From Letharia columbiana (lineage: Eukaryota > Ascomycota > Lecanoromycetes > Lecanorales > Parmeliaceae): a stretch of DNA of 64,000 bases. Of this stretch, positions 50,301 through 61,692 are shown in pieces. Positions within the stretch are counted from its first letter, which is position 1. The number at the start of each line of letters is the position of its first letter. The notes under the pieces are model-generated. The model was not told the DNA's origin, did not search any database, and worked only from the letters and a program-made list of their open reading frames with translations. Location of the stretch: the NCBI RefSeq assembly GCF_014066305.1, contig NW_023501054.1, positions 538,038 to 602,037 on the forward strand, in the 5' to 3' direction. A program made the position numbers and the translations under genes.

Positions 50301-52919
50301 TATTCTTATTTAATCTATATCTTCTATCGAGCTAATACCTTAATAAAAAGTAATAGAAAGACTCTTATCTGAACTTTAATTAAGTATTAAAATTATTAAA
50401 TCTAGAATAAAGAATAGTAATACTAATTATTAGTTAGTTAGTTTTAAAATTAAGTAATATTAATATAAACTAGCTAATATAAACTATAGAATTTAAGATA
50501 ATTCTTATTAGCGATAAAGAATTAGAATTAATAAGACGAAGTAAGAATATACTATATAACTAAATATCTAGGTCGATAAATATATACTAAATTAAGATAG
50601 AAAATAACTTACTAAGAGAAATCGCCTTTATGATAACGAAGCTAAAGTATTTTATATAAAGCTTCGATATAAGAATAAGTATATATTCTAAATATAGTAG
50701 AATAATAACTAAATTATTATAGATAATTTGATATTAAAAAGCATTACGTCAAATAAAGTTATTAAGCGCTATTATATCGAAGCCGCGTTACTAATATATA
50801 GCTCGTTTAAGCTTTTCGCTAATACGCCTATTAAATAAGATAAAGGAATTTAAAGCTTTATTAATATCTCTAATAATATTAGATTATATATCGTTGATAG
50901 ATTAGAATAAAGAAAGATATATAGATTATACTTTATAAGATAACTCGAATAAAGATAATTATTAAATCGCGCTTTAAGATAATTTAATACGGCGAGAAAG
51001 GCGCGATTATAATATTAAGAAAGAGTATCTTAATATATTCGAGGCGATAAGAGTTATCTTATTTATAATAATTATAATTAATAAAGACTTTAAATATCTA
51101 AATCTTTAAGAGCTAAGTCTTTAGTCGAAGTATTATATTAACGCGCTTAATTAAGTAATAATTAAAATATAGAGAGATTAGAGATGATAACTCTATAAGG
51201 GTACTCGATTTATATAAAATATTAATAATTAATTTATACGTTTTAAGGCGAGGAAGGTATTAATACCCTTAACTAATTATTACTATTAATATTTCGAGCT
51301 CTTCCTAATAAGAATATAGCTTTTCAACTATATAGGCGATTTTTATTTAACTCTAATAAAGAAAATCTAAGATATCGTTTAATCTTATCTTAAGGCCTAT
51401 ATAACGTTATCGCTTAAAGATATAAAGGCGATAGTTAGCGATTTATTAATCGACCTTTAATTTACACGCTAAGATCTATAAAATAAATAAAATATAGTAT
51501 ATTTCACGAAACTTAGATTAATTAACTTCTTTAGCTAATAGTCTCTAGAATAAGAGATACTTCTTATTTTAATTGATAGTTATATTGTTATATAAAATTT
51601 TCTTTTATAATAAGAGAGTATCTCTCGAATTTAGATAAAGAAGTAAGTATTTTTAATTATCCTTATTTGATAATATTATAATTCTTATAATAACCGCCCT
51701 TTATTATAGTCTAAAGGACTATAATTCTAGATATTTTTATATTAAAAGATAAGATAATAAGAAAGTCGAAGGTAAGCTCTTTACTATTATTCCACTACTT
51801 ATATAATTATAATACTTCTTAGAAATATACGAGTATATTAAGAAGTTCTAAAGAGATATAGAATAATAGAAAAGACTTATTATATATCATATATTATAAT
51901 AACATATTCTAGAGATATATTTTAAATTAATAAGAAAGGTATAGAGATCTCTTAAATTAAATAACCTATATAAGAATTCGCTAAATAATATTATCAAGGA
52001 ATTAGGCTTTATAAGCGCTTTAAGAGAAATTACACTAAGGTCCGCTAATATTAAATTACTTGAGAGATTGAATTTAAGCCTAATCGAAGATAATAAGAGA
52101 ATCTCGTAGATTATTAAGAAATAATTAATACGTAAAATAACTAAATAAGAAGGAATCGATTTAATAAATAATAACTAGAACTTAAATCTCTCTAAGCTTA
52201 AAGTATAAATACTTCGTATCTCGATAAGTAGGGAGGATAAATAAAAAAGATTAAACTTTAATATATTATCTATAGCTCTACTATAGCGAATAAAAAAAGA
52301 GGTAGTCTATAAAGAGGATAAGTATTTATAGATTAATGAAGTTATATTAGATAAGAAGAAAAAATATAAAGAATATATAGCGTAGTAAATAGAATAGAAA
52401 GAATTAGTCTCTTTATCTACTAGGCGAATTGAATAAGAATTAATAAAGGATTAAGCACCGCTATAGCGCTTAAAATTTTAATTATTTAAAGATCTATATC
52501 TTAGAGATTATAAATATTATTAATATTATAATAAGATATCACGATAAATCTTAAATCGATAACTTCTATTAGATATCTAGAGGTATCGAGTTTAATTTAA
52601 ATCGAATACTCTAGAGACGTTATTATAATCGACGATATCGTTTAATTTAAATACGCTATAAATATTAACATTACTAGTAAGACTAGTTAATCTAAAATTT
52701 TTATAAATATTATTATAATTAATAATACTATTTAACTCGAATAATCTTGAAAATCTCTTTAATATATATTTAATTAGTCGAACTAAATTTTTAATAGATA
52801 TTATTATTACTAGTAATATTATCTATCTTAAATAATCTAGAAAATCTATCTTACGTATAGTCCCTCGAATTTTTAAATATATACTATTAAATTAACAGCT
52901 TATAGTCGCTCTAAAATCT
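47331..52919. other. RIP-degraded former coding sequence, unclassified
   Basis: Several plus-strand frames with RIP-type stops: about 47,720-48,900 and about 50,090-52,700. The latter, around 51,200-51,800, reads ...DLLIDLQFTR... after a helical block and faintly recalls the fungal zinc-finger-like DUF3505 region found upstream of some subtelomeric helicases, but the expected Cys/His pattern is not visible, so this is only a hint. The 73-codon ORF at 50151-50372 is a chance survivor within such a frame. Confidence 0.3.
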
Positions 52920-53142
52920 AGTCAACTTGAACAAATACTATCTTAGCTTACTAAACGCGAAGTTTACTATATTCAGTTGTTAAATTAGCGAAAAGAGTTA
53001 GACATAGACAAAGTCTGCTTAATAGACTAAATCGTACTAAATCGTGCTTATGGTGCGAACCCGGCGGAAATCGTACGGAAAGAAACTTTTTAGATTTATA
53101 GATGTATCTTTGATCTATTAGCTATAAGGGCTATAGCTCTTT

Positions 53143-53154
53143 AAGAGAGAGAAG
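53143..53154 (+). other. polypurine tract
   Basis: AAGAGAGAGAAG lying 3 bases before the right LTR, where plus-strand DNA synthesis of an LTR retrotransposon is primed. It sets the element's direction. Confidence 0.65.
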
Positions 53155-53157
53155 TAC

Positions 53158-53321
53158 TATTACGAGTGTATTCTACTTAGCTCTTAGCCCTATAACTAGC
53201 GAGCCTTAACGAAGATATCTTCTACTATATTATATCTTCTATTTATATATATAATTCGATAGTCTTATTATTCTTATTCTATCTTATTTATATTAATATT
53301 ATATCTATACTAGTTCTAATA
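53158..53321 (+). repeat. 164-bp 3' LTR
   Basis: Direct repeat of 29975-30138, followed by CTCTC (53322-53326). Confidence 0.85.
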
Positions 53322-53612
53322 CTCTCTAATTAAATCGACTAAATTATTATAAATAAATAAATTAGCGTTCGTAATTATCAAAATCTCGCCCTTTCGCGTC
53401 TCTCTTATTAAAAATAGATATACGTTATTTACGAATAGAATAACTTTTTTATTTTCTATTAAAATTTTAAATTTTTTTTAAAAATTATAGAGCGTCGTTT
53501 ATGCTTTTCAAATTTTTAAGAATTTTAAAATTTAGTTCTATAGTTATTAATAAGCAAGAAGTCTAAATATCGCTTATTAAAGTTTACTCGATAGCCGAAT
53601 AGCCCGCTCATC

Positions 53613-53668
53613 AAAGTTCGCTTATTAAAGTTCGCTTATTAAAGTTCGCTTATTAAAGATCGCTTATC
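53613..53668 (+). repeat. four tandem 14-bp units
   Basis: AAAGTTCGCTTATT at 53613, 53627 and 53641, and a variant AAAGATCGCTTATC at 53655. On the other strand this reads AATAAGCGAACTTT, similar in style to the short subterminal repeats near the ends of pogo-like transposons. TTTACTCGATAG flanks the array on both sides (53583-53594 and 53671-53682). Confidence 0.85.
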
Positions 53669-53746
53669 TATTTACTCGATAGCTCTAATTAAAAAAAAAA
53701 TTATAAATTTAATTTATAGATCTTTACTCGTATAATAATATTTAGA

Positions 53747-54378
53747 TATAGTCTATCTAGACTATAACGATATATCGTTTTATAAAGATAGTATCGTTAT
53801 AATTAAATTATCGTTAAGTTTAGATTTATACTAACTACTATTAAAATACGTCTAAATCGATATCTACTTTTATATAGAAGTCTTATAAGCTCTAATCTCT
53901 CTCTTATATCGATTCAGACGTGTAATTAATATATTATCGCCGTCGTTTTATTATTTCTTATATAATTATAGACGTTTTAATAGCTTTAGAGCCTCTAAAT
54001 TCTTCTTTAAGAACTAGACCTAAAGCGTCTATATCTTACGCTTATTATCTAATTTAATCGCATTATATAAATATAGATCTCATCGTTTAGCGTTAATAAC
54101 TATTCGACGTTATTTTTAAGTAAGATTAGACGATAAGAGAGAGATAGATATCTTAAAATCACTGAAATTCTATTTTAATAGCGGCGACGATGGCGAGAAT
54201 ATATTGTTTAGAGCTATTGAATATAACGATATTATTAAATTTATTAGATAAATATTAACGATATCGTAGTAGATAAGTTATCGTTATTTTATATTAAAAA
54301 TAATTATTATATAACTATATAATCGTTATAATTAGAATATCGTTATATAACGAATCGTTATAGTCTAGATAGACTATA
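53747..54378. mobile_element. 632-bp non-autonomous element, Tc1/mariner-like
   Basis: Perfect 24-bp inverted ends (53747-53770 and 54355-54378) read TATAGTCTATCTAGACTATA from outside in. This can be parsed as a TA target duplication plus TAGTCT..., the RIP form of CAGTCT..., which is the usual Tc1/mariner terminus. Similarity continues imperfectly inward (TCGTTATAATTA / TAATTATAACGA). The interior shows no transposase frame. Confidence 0.8.
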
Positions 54379-54453
54379 GATAAATACGATAAATAGATTA
54401 TTTCTTTATTTTTACTATATTTAAATAAGTAATTATACTAGAATCTAATTAGA

Positions 54454-54512
54454 TAATCGAGCTTTTAAATTAGTAATTTAAATTATAATTAAGTAATTTA
54501 AAAGCTCGATTA
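54454..54512. repeat. 59-bp near-perfect hairpin
   Basis: TAATCGAGCTTTTAAAT (54454-54470) is the exact reverse complement of 54496-54512, and the inner arms pair further with few mismatches. It stands just left of the un-RIPped island. It may be a transposon end or a cruciform-prone spacer; too AT-rich for a terminator call. Confidence 0.75.
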
Positions 54513-54520
54513 AGTTTTAG

Positions 54521-54787
54521 ACTACGCACTACTTCATATGATTAGTTGATGGCGTTATTACCCTTTTTGATTTTAAATCAGTCTTTTAAATCAGTTGCTA
54601 AACCTCCCTATTGACGCCACGCGAGATCCTGGGCCAACATTTACAGCACAACCACTCAAAACTTCCGTTCTCCCCGTCCGATAGGCTCAGAACTCAATTA
54701 ACAAGTCGTTCTGTCTCTGTCCTTTCAGCTTCCATCAAAGATCGATGACCGGCATGAGCAGTCACTGATAGCGGGTTCGGACAAAAT
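54521..54787. other. un-RIPped island between two degraded blocks
   Basis: About 265 bp of normal composition with many CA/TG dinucleotides (for example CCACGCGAGATCCTGGGCC, AGATCGATGACCGGCATGAG). No ORF or RNA gene recognised. It is probably the remains of the single-copy DNA into which the flanking elements inserted, or a repeat segment below the RIP length threshold. Confidence 0.7.
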
Positions 54788-54789
54788 CT

Positions 54790-57700
54790 TATATTTATAT
54801 TTATAATATAATAACTAATAATAATATTAATATTCGATTCGAAGATAATATATTTAATTATTATTTTAAATCGAGGTTATTTTAGTAGTAAATTAATTAA
54901 TAAAAAATCTTAAGAGATTTCGAAGTATATTAGTCGCTTTCGCTTATATTTATTCTATTACTTTAAACTTTATTATTTTTAAGATTATTTTTTATTAACT
55001 TTTAATTATAATTATATCGTATTAAGAAGTTTAAAAAAAATATATTAGTTTATTAACTCTTTAATTAAGCTAATTTTAAATATATAGATAATTAATAAGA
55101 TTCTAGAATTATTATTCTAGCTATATAAATTTCTAAATATAAAATTATTTTAAGAGAACTCGAATTTTATTAATCTCGCTAATATTTATATTATTAGATA
55201 TCTTATTAGAAATAATTTTAAACTCGCTTAATTATATATAGATCGTCGATATCTTAATTAACTTATATTCTAAATAAAAGACTTAAAAGATTTTCGACTT
55301 ATTTTATATATCTTTAAGTAAGATATTAATTAAATTTAAAGTTTTTTAAGATTATTTTTATTTATAGAAGTAATTCTAGAAGTTTTATCGATATCGATTT
55401 TATTTTTAATAAAAATAAGAGAATCTATTAAAGTCTAAAGAAATAACTCTTTTAATTCTAGAAATTATCTTAATATAAACTCTAATAACTTCGTATTTAT
55501 CGAATTTTCTAAAATTATAAAAAAATATTTAATAGTATAATTAGATATTATAGAATATATAACTAATTAAATTAAAGAGTTAATTAAAAATTAAAAAAAT
55601 TCGAGAAACTCGTAGTACTCTAAAAATATTTATTAATGAGATTATATAGTTATTTTAATAATTATTAATAGATTAATTAGAAAGAAGCTAGGCTATAAAT
55701 TATCTTTTTTATATAAATCTCTAATTAATATTAATATAGATACTATTTAAACTATTTATTAACTTTTATTAAAGATTAAAAAGAAGTTTTATTAATTTAA
55801 AGTCGATTAATAGTTTTTAAATTAAGAATTAATCTAGTATATATTAGATAACTAAGAAGATTTTTAAATTTAGATTAATATAAAAGAGAAGAATTAAGAG
55901 AATTTAGTACTTTCGATCTATTTCTTAAATTTATAAATAAATTTACTAGTTATTATTCGTTATCGACGTTAAATAATTATTTTTAATTTTAAGATTTTTT
56001 ATAGCGGTATTTAAGGCTATCTCTACGAGTATTAGCTTTTTTAAATAGAATATATACTTTAATACTTCTCGCTTAAAAGATAGAAATTATTAAAGATTAT
56101 TAGAATTAAAAGATAAAGTATTTAGATTTATATAATTAAGTAGTTAAAGAAGATTTAATTAGATATATATTTAAAAGATTTATAAATTTAATAGATTCTC
56201 TAATTATTAGTTTTTTACTTTAATATTAATTAATTTCTTAAATTATTATCTTTCTATCTCGCTAAAATATAAGATTAAAAAATCTAGAAATTTATCTAAA
56301 TCTTCTTCTAGAAATTTATTAAAATTTTAAGTCTTAAGAATTTATTTAAGAATTTTATTAGTAATTAAAAGAGTTTAATTATCTCGTAATTAAGAATAAG
56401 TTAATTTATTTATAAATAAGAGTTATCTAATAAAATATAAAGCTTTATCGAAGTTATAATCTCGATTTTAATTTTAAATTTATTTTTAGAGAAAATCGTC
56501 GCTTAGAATTAATTTTAGATTATTATTAGAATTAAAATAATCTTCTATCTTAGAAATATAATTATCTATATATCTAAAATAATCGCTTCTCTTAAGAATA
56601 TAAAAATTCTTAAAACGATTTTTAATTATATAAGTATTCTAGAAATCTTCGAATTAATAAAAAATTTCGAAGCTTCGTCTAAAGAACGTTATAATATTTA
56701 ATTCTTAAAAATACTTCGCGATCTTCTTTATTCGCTATTTTTAATATATCGCGAGGTTAAAAGATAACGTTTTCGTTTTTCGAGTATTTTTAATATATTT
56801 AGAGAAAGATATCTTAGAATAGTATAATAATCTCTTTATAAGAGTTTATTAGAAGATAAATTATAATCTAATAATATAGAAAGATAAACTTCTTTAAAAG
56901 TATTAATTAAATCGTTTTAAATCTCTAAAGAAGATAAAAAAGATGAAATTTTAATTAAATAATTTTCTTATTACGCTAAATTAATATTTAATAAAAAAAA
57001 ATTAATTATTTATATAATATTAAGATTATTAATAAAAATATAATTATTAGATATCTCTAGTAAGAACTAGATAAAAATTTAATTCTCGCTATATTTATAT
57101 ATAAGAAGAGAGATATAATTAAGAATTTTAATAGACGAGTTTATAATAATAAGATAGCGATAAAACGCGTTTATAAGATAAATAAGTCTCGCTAAAAGTC
57201 TAATTTATTAATAGTTTTAATATTAATTAAGATTTAATAATTCTTTAAAAATCTAATAGTAAAGAAATTAATTTAGATTACGAAGTTTAAATTTAAAATT
57301 AAATTAGATATTAGACTTAAGTAATCGCTAAAAATATCTAAAATTAAAATAAATAAATATCGATTTAAGAGATTATTTTTTTATTTTTATAGATATTATA
57401 GCGAAGATTATTAGAATAATAATTATTAAGAAAGTAGTTAAAAGATTATAAAGATTAATTCGAAAGAAATAAATATTAATAAAGATAATAATAATAAGAG
57501 AAATTATAATAAGAGAGAAGAGGAAAATCTTAATATATATAATCTCGAGATTTATATAGCTTTAAAAATCTTAATAAAAAAGAAAATCTAAAGGGAATTT
57601 TTTTAGAGTTTTTAATTAATAATCGAGATTTAATTAAAGAGAACTTTATTATTATATTAGTTATAAGAATATCTTTAAATATTATATTAAACCTTTAATA

Positions 57701-60700
57701 TTATTTATAAATATCTTTTAAAAATATTAATAATTTAGATTTTATATTAATATTAATTATAAATATAGAATTAAAAAATAAGAAGAAATATAATATAATA
57801 TTTAAGAAGTTTTCTAATACTATAGATAATTATTATAATAAAGATAAATAAAGATATAATTTTTATATAAACTCTAGCTTTAAAGTATTCTTAATATCTA
57901 ATTAATACTATTTAAGATTTTTTAATTAGAATAAAGTCTATCTTATATTTAATAAAAGAAGACTTCGCTATAAGAGAGTAAGAGCTAATATATTACTATC
58001 GCGGAATTATATATATTTCTCTATTAATATATATATAGTAATTAAAGAAGAAGTAATAATCTTAAAAGAATTTTTTATTATATTTAATATATTTTATAGT
58101 ATAGTTATTAATATTAATAATCTAAAATTAAATAAAATAAATATTTAATAGAAATAACTTAATCTTATTATTATTAAAGATAAAGATAAGATTTCTATTT
58201 AAGTAACTCGAAAAATTTTAAGAATTAAGATTAAGATTCTAGAGTTATTATTTATATCTATATTATTAATAAAAATAAAAGTTTTATAGATATTAAAATA
58301 TAGAAAGATTAATATCTACGCGATATTAATTACAATTTTTTAGTTAAATATTAAATTAAAATATTTTTATTAAATATTAATCTCTAATATTAAAATACTC
58401 TTATCTATTTAAATTTATTTCTATTATTAATTTTTAGCTTAAAATCTTTATATTAGATATTTAAGTCGTAGTTAATAATAATCTCTAAGCTATTTCTATA
58501 GTTAATTTTAGAGAATAATTTATTAAGATTTATAAGAGTTACTAATTAAGAAGATTATTTATTTTTTAAAACTCGATTAAGTCTATAAAGATAAATTTTT
58601 ATTTTATCGATATCTTTATAAAAAAGTTTAAAGAGAAATCGAATATATTATATATTATAGATTTTTTAAAAAAAGTTACGATATTATAGATAGATATTTT
58701 CGAATATTAAAAATTAGAATATAAGAAATAAATCGAAAAGATACTCGAAAGATATTAAATACTATTTCGATTTAATCTAGAACGTTTTAATAATAAAATT
58801 AAAATATTAATATCTTTTAAAGATAAAATCAATTTTATTAAATTTAAATAAAATTCTTATAATCTATCTTAGCGAGATTATCGAGTTATAAATTTCGTTT
58901 TAAACTCGCTAATAAAATAAGACTATATTAAGAAGATATCTCTAGAAATTTCTTTAATTATCTTTTTATCGACTTTTATAATATAGAAAAATAATAAATC
59001 TCGAGTTATTATTAATTTAAGAAAGATAAATATTAAATTATATCTTAACGTTTACTCGTTTTCTAAGTAGAATATTATATTAAAAGCTTTAAATAAATTA
59101 ATAATCTTTTTATTTATGAATCTAACTAAAGAGTTCTTTTAATAATCTATTAAATTATCGAATTAATAAAAGATTATTTTTATTAGCTCTTATCGAGAGT
59201 AAGAATAATTAAAGATCGCTATTATAAGTTTTATAAATATCTTAAATTTTTTCTAATATTAAATAAAACGACTTCTCGCTTTATATTTTTAGTAATTTAT
59301 TCTAATCTATATTAATAATATAATTATTTTTTCGATATCCCTTAATAATTATATTAAATATCTCGATTAGATATTAGATATATTAGAAAAAAGTAAGATA
59401 ACTCTCTTACTCTTTAAATATTATTTTATTTATTTAAATATTATCGCGTTTAGATATTATATTTCTAGACTTAATCTTAATATTATAAGGGAAAAAATCG
59501 AAGTAATTTAAAAAATAATCTTTTCGAGAAATATTAGATAGCTAAAAATTGAATTAGATTTTTTCGACTATTATTATAAGTTTATAGAATATTATATAAC
59601 TATCGCTAAGTCTTTAATTAAATTTAAAATTAAAGATTTTAAGAGAAGTTTTAATAAGAGTAGATCTTAATAAAATTTATAAAAAAGAAATAATTTTCGA
59701 TTAATATCGATCTAGGCCTTATAAAGATAGTTAAGACTTTTAAATTAAATAAGTTTATTATTAAAGTATTAAGTCTATAAGTCGATTTAGAATATTATAA
59801 AATCTAGAATATTTTAAAGAATAAATTATATAACGTATTAACTCTCGTCTTCTCGAACTTTAATTAATTATTTATATTATATATCGATAATAGTAAGAAG
59901 AAAGATTATAAAATAATATTATATTAAGTTAATATTAATAAAATTAAACGACTAGTTTTATTTTTATCGCGCGATCTTAGCGACGCTAAGATTTAATATT
60001 AGATTATAAAGCTAGAGATTAATATCTTAATTTAAGCTTTAATTAAACTTCTCTAATTTTTTAATAATAGAGATTTTATAATAATTACTAATTATATTAC
60101 TTTAAAATCTATCTTTTAAAATAAAACTAATAATCGTCGATTTACTCGATTAAATAAATAGACTTTATACTTATCGACTTTTTAATCTAAAATAAAAATT
60201 ATATATAGAGTTAATAAAACTTATAATAACGTCGATAGATTATTTTAGCTTTTTATTAAAGATCTAGCTATAGAAGAAGTATTAATAAAGAATCTAGATA
60301 TAATTAACGTTTTTTTTATAATAATATTATAAGTCAAAAAAAATTCCTTAATGAAATTCTATAATCTTATCTAATAATTTATACTTTAATTATATAAATA
60401 AATAAATCTAGAAGTAGATAAAGAATATTAAAGATTTAAAATTTAATTTATAAATCGTCTATTAGTTCTATCGTCTTAATATTAATTTAAAATTACTTTA
60501 TATACTAAATAAGAAATTAAATTACTTATATATCTTCGAAAAATTAACTCGTAAAATCTTAGAGTACGATTATAATTATTATATTTATAAAAATATATAT
60601 TAAATATATAATCGACTTTATAACTCGATATACTTTTTAAAGATATAAAAGATAATTTAGAAGTATATCGATAGTTATTTAATATATTAATTATTAATAA

Positions 60701-61692
60701 TTTCTTAATAATTATTATATATATAGTTTTAGCTAGTAAAGAGTTCTTAGTAGTTATTAAAAGAACTATTTATAAACTTTATAATTAAATTACTTCTAAC
60801 TCTCGACGAATATAATTATATCTTAATAGTTATTAATAAATTCTTTAAATTTATTTAACTAATATCGAAAAATAAGAAAAATATAATAGAGGTTTAGGTG
60901 ATAAGATATTTCGACTAGATCTATAGATAGAATATATAAATTAAACGATAGAGATAACTCTACGATATCTACTTATCGATAAATATAAAAAGAATTAAAA
61001 TACTCTATTAATGAAAGTTAAGTACTTTCTAAATATTATAAAAAACGTCTTAACTTTTATTACTTCTTTCGAAGTACTTTATAAAGTTAAATCTAGAAAT
61101 TTTCTAGTAAGTATAATTTTAGATAAAGATTCGGCGCTTATAAACTTTATTAAGATTTAAGAGATAATTTATAATAATATTTCTAATATAATTAAGCTAA
61201 TATAAATTAAGATAATTATTAAATATAACGTTAAATATAGAATTTTTAATTTAATTAAAAGTATATATTTTAAGTTAACTAAAACTAAAGATATAGATTA
61301 CTATATCTCTAAAAACTTCTTATTATTTATTAAAAAAGTCGATTTATATAGAATTCTTAAAAAGGTTAATATTTTAATCTATAAGTTAAAACTTTTATTT
61401 AATATATTTAGAGTTTATTTAATTATTTTAATTATCTATTTAAAGTAAACTAAATTAAATTCTTTTAATAAAGAGATATCTTTATCTATATTTATAGTTA
61501 TTAAGAAATAAAAGAAATATATAGTAGAGAAGATCGTATATTAAGAGAAATAAGAGAAGAAGAATAGATATCGCATACGCTGGAAAGAGTACTTTGAAAC
61601 TACTTAGAAATTTATTAATATATTTCGAGAGAATATATTAGAAATAGTCGAGAAATTTCGAGAAGTTAAGAATACGGAAATAAGATTATAAA
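54790..61692 (+). mobile_element. degraded Ty3/Gypsy element with chromodomain-like end
   Basis: Plus-strand frames with RIP-type stops. Gag-like helical, charged sequence covers about 55,000-57,400. Reverse transcriptase runs at about 59,000-59,650: INLRKINIKLYLNVYSF, then YINNIIIFS at 59308-59334, where family members have YxDD. Both catalytic Asp codons now read Asn. Integrase lies at about 60,800-60,890 (DEYNYILIVINKFFKFI), again with the first core Asp changed to Asn. The pol end at about 61,555-61,692 reads RYRIRWKEYFETT before a stop, fitting a chromodomain (YRIRWxxY...TWE) and ending at TAA. RT before integrase plus chromodomain indicates a chromovirus-type Gypsy element. LTRs were not found. 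Confidence 0.82.

Larger units (their letters stand above)
29975..53321 (+). mobile_element. 23.3-kb LTR retrotransposon interval with nested insertions
   Basis: Two 164-bp LTRs of identical length (29975-30138, 53158-53321) begin TATTACGAG and end TTCTAATA, RIP forms of TGTTA...TAACA. The base 5 left of the first LTR and 5 right of the second give CTCTT and CTCTC, a target duplication differing by one C/T. A purine tract AAGAGAGAGAAG (53143-53154) sits just before the right LTR, as a polypurine tract should, so the element runs on the plus strand; the gag-like frame at 31,269 agrees. A usual element is 5-8 kb, so most of the interior is later insertion, including the duplicated 4-kb unit. 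The pol genes could not be located with certainty; Ty1/copia is possible but unproven. Confidence 0.75.

Noticed and set aside
50151..50372. 73-codon ORF in the AT-rich block
   Set aside because: Chance gap between RIP-type stops inside a degraded frame; Ile/Leu/Asn-rich composition follows from AT bias.
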